The notes under the pieces were generated by a model. It was not told the origin of the DNA. It saw nothing but the letters and a program-made list of their open reading frames with translations, and ran no database searches. Below are positions 58,298 through 64,000 of a stretch of 64,000 nt of DNA, piece after piece. Every line of letters begins with the position of its first letter. The stretch's first letter is position 1. Location of the stretch: assembly GCA_012861695.1 (NCBI GenBank), contig JAAOOA010000178.1, positions 93,501-157,500 of the forward strand, read 5' to 3'. Source of the DNA: Trematomus loennbergii (Eukaryota > Chordata > Actinopteri > Perciformes > Nototheniidae). The position numbers and the translations under genes are program-made.

Positions 58298-59699
58298 TTA
58301 AATCCTGTTTCTGAGCCGCTGTATGAAAGAGGACGAGGACAGAGGGAAGTGAAATGAACAGATGCATATTAAGTGTCCCGTGTTCTGGTCCTCAGGGTCA
58401 CAGTGACTACAGCAACACAGAGCATCAGCAGCAGAACACTGAGCGCTGAGCATCTCACTGCGTAGAAGGTGGAGTGAACCCCAAAGGGGTCTCTGTACAG
58501 GAGGGTCTTGGTTGAAGACAAACATGACGATTTCTGTCACGAACTGCACACCAATACTCTCCTGTGTCTTGCAGAGAGACATCAGAAATAGCCAATCTCC
58601 CATCATGGTACTGCGCACATTGCTATGATCTCATTATAAGCTATAACAATGGTTCTTCCTTTGGTTCGGTTCGACTTAAAGAACCAATAGTGATACTGAC
58701 CCTTTTCCCATCTTTGCATCTGAGAGTGACTTCTTCTCCCCCTGAGAAGAGCTCTACAGCAGGGGGGGGGAATTTGGGGCACACAAACAGCTGATATCTT
58801 TTCACAGCATTTAAGGTTTTACAAGTACTGACCTGCGTGATTTAACGTTACCGATGTTAACACCAGAGAGTAGTTCTGGTCCACTAAAGACCCAGAGTGG
58901 TTATGTTGTCCTTGGTCAATGTTGATAAGTCTAATCGTCCAATCTGGAGGCTTCTCTTCATTGAAACCAGAGTCAGGGCACTGCAGCACAACCGTGTCTT
59001 CCACTGAGCGATAGATCCACTCTGACTTCAGCTATACTCTACAGTCTGACTGCGAACACACTGCTGTTGGTTCATCAGCAGGCAGGTGTATTCTCCGAGG
59101 TCAGCTGGTGAGATGTTGGATATACGTAGAGCTGATGTGTTCTTCACCACTTGGTATCTTCCTCTATCATTGTCCATCACTGATGCCGTATCGTCCCCAA
59201 AAACTCTGGTCCATGTTTTCTGTTCAGGTCGATAATCCCGTCTGAGCCACTGGACATCCGGTGGTCAGCTGCTCCACGACAAGGCAGGTCTTTGTTTCTT
59301 CATCTTCCATGTATTCAAGCCTGGTCCTATCTATGTAACCACAAACAGTAACTGTGAAGTGTTTCTCATGAGTCACTTGGCCCTCAGTCCAGCACTCCTC
59401 TTGGTACAGGCCGGAGTCTGAATGGGTCAGGTCGTGATCTTGTAGGAAGAAGTATTGGCCACGCTGACGAGTCGTTGCTTCAGGTCTTCAGGTACTGAGG
59501 AGTTCTGGGGCCAGAGGTCAGAGGTGTTCCACAGGACCAGCTTCTCCTCACCAACAGATCTGGAGATCAGGCAGGAGCCGGCCTCCTCTGGGAGCTCGAA
59601 GGTGAGAGTCGCTTTCCTTCGGATGACGATGAGTTCTTCAGAGTGAATGTTGCTGATGAGAGCGAACAGCAGCACGGAGAGCTGGGAGACTGCAGCCAT
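58298..59699 (-). CDS. Multi-Ig-domain receptor-like gene, copy B (frames broken)
   Basis: ATG at 59699, signal peptide [20 protein letters not shown], then an Ig-V-like domain open to about 59430 ([20 protein letters not shown] ... [15 protein letters not shown]). A short deletion near 59432 (GTCGTGATC versus GTTCTGGATC in copy A) breaks the frame. Downstream pieces include [18 protein letters not shown] (about 59110), [20 protein letters not shown] and [16 protein letters not shown] (59004-58819), and [19 protein letters not shown] near 58580-58610. A hydrophobic stretch and Arg/Thr tail follow at about 58440-58360. The first domain is better preserved here, later parts better in copy A. 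Likely a teleost Ig-superfamily surface receptor of unknown name. Confidence 0.62.
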
Positions 59700-59749
59700 T
59701 CTGCTCGGAGGTTTCCTCGCGAGTGTTGTGCAAACACTGACACCGCTCA

Positions 59750-59757
59750 CTTATAAG
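59750..59757 (-). promoter_or_regulatory. TATA box of the Ig-receptor gene, copy B
   Basis: Minus-strand CTTATAAG about 50 bp upstream of the ATG at 59699, consistent with a short 5' untranslated region. The copy A equivalent has lost a base. Confidence 0.6.
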
Positions 59758-60084
59758 ATCTGTATCAACCCTCAGCAACAGCGTCTCATTGGTGGACTGA
59801 AAACATGACATCTTTATCTCATCTTCAGTGGAAACTTTGAAGGGTTAGAGTTATCAAGTGATCTCTGGGTTTGGATTTACGTCACAGCCACGCTCTTCGT
59901 GTCTGAGTAATGAATATGCTTTATAGAGATCTGCAGATACATTTTTAGTCTTCTCAAGCACCAACTACCAAATATCTCTCCTGATTGTACTCAGGTGTAA
60001 CTAAAGTCTGATTTAAGGGTTGTTTATATTTCACATCATTAATCCAAATCTGTAACTAAATAAATGTAGTAAAAATACCAGGTT
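59758..60084. other. Upstream region of Ig-receptor gene, copy B
   Basis: Matches 19640-20010; AT-rich, no gene. Confidence 0.65.
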
Positions 60085-60490
60085 AACCTTAAAGAAAGCC
60101 CTCAGGATTATCAAAGACCCCCATCACCCCAGCCACAAACTGTTCTGTCTGCTGCCGTCTGGCAGGCGGTACCGCAGCATCCGGACTGAAACCTCCAGAC
60201 TCAGGGACAGCTTCATCCCACAGCCAGAAGACTATTAAACACCTGGACTTAGAAACAACATCCATAACATTCATCTGGCTGCTACTTAGAAATTATTTAT
60301 CTAATATATCATATTCCAATCACTTGTATATAGACTCTTATTGACTATTTCACTATTTTACTATTTACTATTTTTCTTTTTGTATTTACTTGCACTATTT
60401 TTCCTGTGTATCTGTTTCATTGTGTTGCTCTGTTGGAGGAGCCTGTGACCTAAGATTTTCATTGACATAACTACACTGTAGCTATGTACG
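60085..60490 (+). mobile_element. LINE 3' ORF fragment and tail, copy B (empty site of palindromic element)
   Basis: An open frame reads ALRIIKDPHHPSHKLFCLLP and continues SGRRYRSIRTETSRLRDSFI, the C-terminal motif of fish LINE ORF2 proteins, then the tail. GACCCC at about 60115-60120 is the single-copy target used by the 13.2-kb element in copy A. Confidence 0.8.
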
Positions 60491-60649
60491 CCGTACATAT
60501 GGCCTGTGGGATGAAGCTGTTCCTGAGTCTGGAGGTTTCAGTCCAGATGCTGCCGTACGCCGTACATAGCTACACTTCGTTGTGTCCTTTGGCAAGACAC
60601 TTCACCCGAATTTGCTCCTGTGGGTATTGTCCACAGTACATGTATGATA

Positions 60650-60830
60650 TTAATGTGTACTTGTAAAGCGCCTTGATGACTTTGAGGTGTGAAGATGGGC
60701 GGTGTGGCGCAGTGGGCTGTGCATTGATCATCAGATCAAGGGGGCGAAACCCGCCTCCGCCGCTGCTGCGTCTGTAAAGCCGTTGTGTCCTTGGGCAAGA
60801 CACTTCACCTGAATTTGCTCCTGTTAGGGG
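60650..60830 (+). mobile_element. SINE copy 1 flanking insertion
   Basis: Contains GGCGGTGTGGCGCAGTGGGC (box A-like), GGGGGCGAAACCCGCC (box B-like) and TTGGGCAAGACACTTCACCT. Truncated at CTCCTGT where a G-run begins. It repeats 62908-63085 in the same orientation. Confidence 0.75.
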
Positions 60831-61376
60831 GGGGGGATAATCATCAAGTTCAACATTTCAACACACCCATTTGGGACTTGATTAACACTATCAATACAAG
60901 AACTTTGACACCAAAAGTAACTCTGTATCTTGAAAATAACCCCCACCCTTGAAAATGAAAAAAAGAACCCAAAAAGTGGCATTTTCTGCACATTCCGCCT
61001 GGTATGCATAAGCTATTCTTACTGTTTGCCTATATACTGTTGAATGAATGCTTTCAAACCCATTTGAGAATTAATAAACACTATTAATAGAAGAACTGTT
61101 ACACCTCAAAGTAACTCTGTATCTTGAAAATAATCCCCCATCCCTCTTTAAAATTAAAAAAAGAACACAAAAAGAGCGTTTTTTTGGCTGTTCCGCCCTT
61201 TGAAATTCACTATTCTTACAGTCTGCTAAGACTAAAAGACTAAACTCATTTGGAAAACTTGATTAGATTTTTATTCCAAATACAAAACAGTTAAATCATT
61301 TTTATTCAGTCACATTGACATAGAAAGAACTTGAACTTGTCAGTCTTAAGTAGCACCTCATATTTTTCTTAGCCTT
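60831..61376. other. Non-coding left part of the insertion with about 200-bp tandem duplication
   Basis: AAGTAACTCTGTATCTTGAA followed by AATAA/ACCCCC and AAAGAACNCAAAAAG occurs at about 60915-60990 and 61105-61180; a degenerate tandem repeat. No gene. Confidence 0.65.
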
Positions 61377-62635
61377 TCAAGACTTTCTTGGAATTTTGCA
61401 TATTCCAGTGTCACTCCTCTTGCCTAGGTACGCCATGAGAGCATCTCCAAACTCCTGTGCCGTTTTCATCCTCCTCTTCCCACTGGGCAGTGTCACCTGG
61501 ATTCTGAAGATAGGATCGACTTTAGGCAGAAGCGTGGTACTTTCTCTGGCAAACTGAACCTCAAGCTTCATCCTCTGCAGCTTTGCGTTGTTGTTCAGAC
61601 TTTCATCCACAAGGAACTTCTCAACTTCCCCACTGTCAGTGAAGGGGCCACCTCTAGATTTCAGTGTGTCCAGCATGTCTAGTCTCTTCCTCTCCTTTCT
61701 TTGAGCCATCTCCTGTTTCTGAGATTGGCTATAGTTGTATAGAACTCATCCCGGACTTTTCTCTCGGACAATCGTATGTGTTGAAACTCTTGTGGTAGTA
61801 AATCTTCATCCATGTCTAGTTCAGCAACATCTGTGAAGATTTTTTCCTTCCTTTGGGTTCTGCTCGCGCCTCACTCTCTTCACCCTCCTTTTGAAGCTGT
61901 GTGTCAGTCTCAGACATCTGTCTCAGTCGCTTTTGGGGGTGTGCCCTCTTTCTCTTCATCGCTGCTGCAGCTGGATATCTCACCAGTTTCAATCAAGATA
62001 TCTGTGATATGGTCCAGAGTTTGATATGAGAACTGCTGGTCTCTCTTCCTCTGGTACTCTTCGCTCCTCTCCCTCAACCTTTGGGTTCGCATCATGCTAT
62101 GGTACCAGACAGGGTCCACACCTTTGGAACAGAACATCCTTCGCTCTGTCTTCTGGTCTTCATAGTATTTGTGCTCCATCTCACTCATGCTTACACACCA
62201 CTCTTTCTCCAGTGATTGCCGCCGTATAGGGTCATGGGCAAATACATCAAAGAGCTCAGACTTTGTATGAAATAACTCTTTGTATTGTTGGACAGCCAGT
62301 GAGTCTTCTTTCCCTGTCTGTCCATACCTCTTTCTGCCCTCACTGAACTGTTTCCAGATCCTTTCTACCTTCCTCTGGATGGTGCTCAAGGAAACACAAA
62401 ACACAGTGTCGTGGTAGTACTTGGCGTAGACCTGTTTTGCCACTTCCCGTGCTGCCATGGTTGTAGTCACTCTCCCATTGCCCATCTCCAGGTGGTACCG
62501 TCTCATGCTTATGACACTCTGCAGTGTGGGGAGTTTTGTGGGTGGTTGGAAGTTCTTGGAGGGAGGAAAGTCGGTATCTGCATTATAAATGTTTCCGGTA
62601 GATCTAGTTTTGGACATGTGTCTGGGCTCTGCCAT
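61377..62635 (-). CDS. Unrecognised repeat-associated protein gene (frameshifted)
   Basis: The minus-strand ORF from ATG 62635 runs 241 codons to 61910. It starts MAEPRHMSKTRSTGNIYNAD, has a helical middle (REVAKQVYAKYYHDTVFCVS, IQRKVERIWKQFSEGRKRYG) and contains EHKYYEDQKTERRMFCSKGV then DPVWYHSMMRTQRLRERSEE. Signal continues in other frames across 61909-61710 and then 61709-61377 (MAQRKERKRLDMLDTLKSRG, VQFARESTTLLPKVDPIFRI), ending at 61377. Together this is about 420 residues with at least two frame changes. I recall similar uncharacterised proteins repeated in fish and cnidarian genomes, but cannot name a family. It lies in a SINE-flanked block absent from copy A. Confidence 0.55.
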
Positions 62636-62907
62636 GCTTGATGATGTATGTCATCAGACTGATGTGACTTCTCTGAAAAATATTAATATTCTAAATTCAG
62701 TGGCGAGCCGTCAGGGCCCTCTATGCCCTCTGTGAGGGCCTAAGATATTCCAAAAATAATATTTAAAAACATTAAAAAAAATTATATTTTTTTTAAATAT
62801 ATTTTTTTTAATATTATTTTTGTTATATTTTTCATTAGTTTTACCGAAAAAAAACTTGATTTAATTGTATTTAAAATAACATTTCCAAAGAAATAATAAA
62901 TCCTTAT
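62636..62907. other. Right non-coding part of the insertion
   Basis: Contains CAGTGGCGAGCCGTCAGGGC (a fish DNA-transposon-like terminus) at about 62699 and then long A/T runs. Confidence 0.6.
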
Positions 62908-63200
62908 TAATGTGTACTTGTAAAGCGCCTTGATGACTTTGAGGTGTGAAGATGGGCGGTGTGGCGCAGTGGGCTGTGCATTGATCATCAGATCAAGGGG
63001 GCGAAACCCGCCTCTGCCGCCGCTGCGTCTGTAAAGCCGTTGTGTCCTTGGGCAAGACACTTCACCTGAATTTGCTCCTGTGGGTATTGTCCACAGTACA
63101 TGACCGTTACATGTATGTATGTGTAATGTGTATCTGTAAAGCGCTTTGGGTCATGGAAAAAGCGCTATAATAAATATAAGGAATTATTATTATTATTATT
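62908..63200 (+). mobile_element. SINE copy 2 with complete tail
   Basis: Same head as 60650-60830, continuing GGGTATTGTCCACAGTACAT and the tail CTGTAAAGCGCTTTGGGTCA, AAAGCGCTATAATAAATA and (ATT)n, the classic SINE 3' end. Confidence 0.85.
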
Positions 63201-63422
63201 ACGCAAGCATACATTAAGCACAAAACAATAAATAAGGGCACTTTGTGATTTGATTTCCTCAAACTCCTCCCAGCTCCTATGTTCTCCCAGATTTTAATCC
63301 TAATACAAAGGAGCTTTTTGACTAAAACCAAAACTAATTGCGCGACGGGACAACAAAGCTTCCTGCTGGGGTTTTCTAAGGATGTGGTGAGAGTAAAAGA
63401 GAAAACAGCTGCATCCAGATGT

Positions 63423-63504
<82 letters not shown>

Positions 63505-64000
63505 ACACACACACACACGGTAAGACTTAACATCACTTGTAGACTTGAACACTCTTTCTATGCAGAATTCTCTCCAGACAGAACACCATAAGAAATGAGT
63601 GTTCTTCAGAGGAAGCACCACAGTGTGTCGCACACAGAGTCTTGTCCTGTCAGTGAGGTGTGTGGCATGTGGGGCAGAAGTTACAGTGTTTCTGTGGTTC
63701 TGGGTGCAGGGCTTCATTCTGCAGGATTATATATGAGGTGACCTTTGGGTCTGTGGTTTGAGAATTGTGTTTAGTGTTTTGAGAAAATGAGCCCTGTTGT
63801 TAAAACATGTGTTTTAGCAATTGATAAAAACTGTAATATAGAGTCAATGTGACGTGTTGTTGCCTTTAGCTGAAGTCTCAGGGAACCTTGTTTTGGACCA
63901 ATCTCTCTGTGTGAAGGCCTCTACAGAGAGTCTCTGTCACATGATCAGGGTTCTCTGTCACTTGATCAGGGTTCTGTGCCACATGATCAGGGTTCTCTGT
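63201..64000. other. Intergenic, matches copy A 33593-34368; CA microsatellite
   Basis: (CA)n with CC interruptions at about 63422-63518. The 20-bp tandem TCTGTCACATGATCAGGGTT occurs at the very end with at least three copies. No gene. Confidence 0.8.

Overview
This window is vertebrate, almost certainly teleost fish, nuclear DNA. The evidence is split exons with GT/AG borders, very long GT and CT microsatellites, fish-type tRNA SINEs with an 'AAGTCGCTTTGGATAAA' tail, hAT, Tc1/mariner, BEL/Pao and LINE remnants, and exons of the conserved chondroitin-sulfate enzyme csgalnact1. Only a few percent of it codes for host protein; most is mobile or repeated DNA.

Layout. (1) A direct duplication dominates: copy A runs from base 1 to at least 34,368 and copy B from about 50,245 to the window end, in the same orientation with an offset of about 50 kb at the left edge. 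Both carry csgalnact1 exons and a multi-Ig-domain receptor-like gene on the minus strand. The copies are nearly identical where they align but carry different insertions. Copy A alone has a 3.8-kb Tc1/mariner-type element (848-4622), a BEL/Pao retrotransposon plus solo LTR (6475-13810) and a 13.2-kb palindromic element (20044-33274). Copy B alone has a LINE (about 51917-53316) and a SINE-flanked insertion with an unrecognised gene (about 60500-63200). Each copy therefore supplies the empty site for the other's insertions. (2) 34.4-50.2 kb lies between the copies. It holds a fold-back repeat (34.8-36.4 kb), a hAT remnant with a TTF zinc-finger fragment (36.4-38.8 kb), a THAP-domain exon inside long inverted repeats (39.3-42.3 kb), a clean 735-bp hAT element with 8-bp target duplications, a CpG-rich block (44.3-45.0 kb), a SINE, and the last coding exon of csgalnact1 (48400-48680).

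Most notable is the 13.2-kb element at 20044-33274. Two arms of about 6.04 kb are inverted copies of each other around a 1.16-kb centre made largely of an octamer minisatellite. It has AG...CT ends, is flanked by the 6-bp duplication GACCCC, and its empty site is present in copy B. Termini and duplication length fit Maverick/Polinton-type (integrase-mediated) insertion, but no polymerase, integrase or capsid gene is visible. Each arm instead carries small unrecognised ORFs: a basic protein, a Cys/His-motif protein, and an ORF interrupted by the same in-frame stop in both arms.

Neither csgalnact1 copy is complete here. Copy A exons carry two 1-bp deletions, and copy B lacks the penultimate exon, which is replaced by a LINE tail between GT microsatellites. 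Frequent 1-bp indels could mean pseudogenisation, or an unpolished or haplotype-duplicated long-read assembly; sequence alone cannot separate these.
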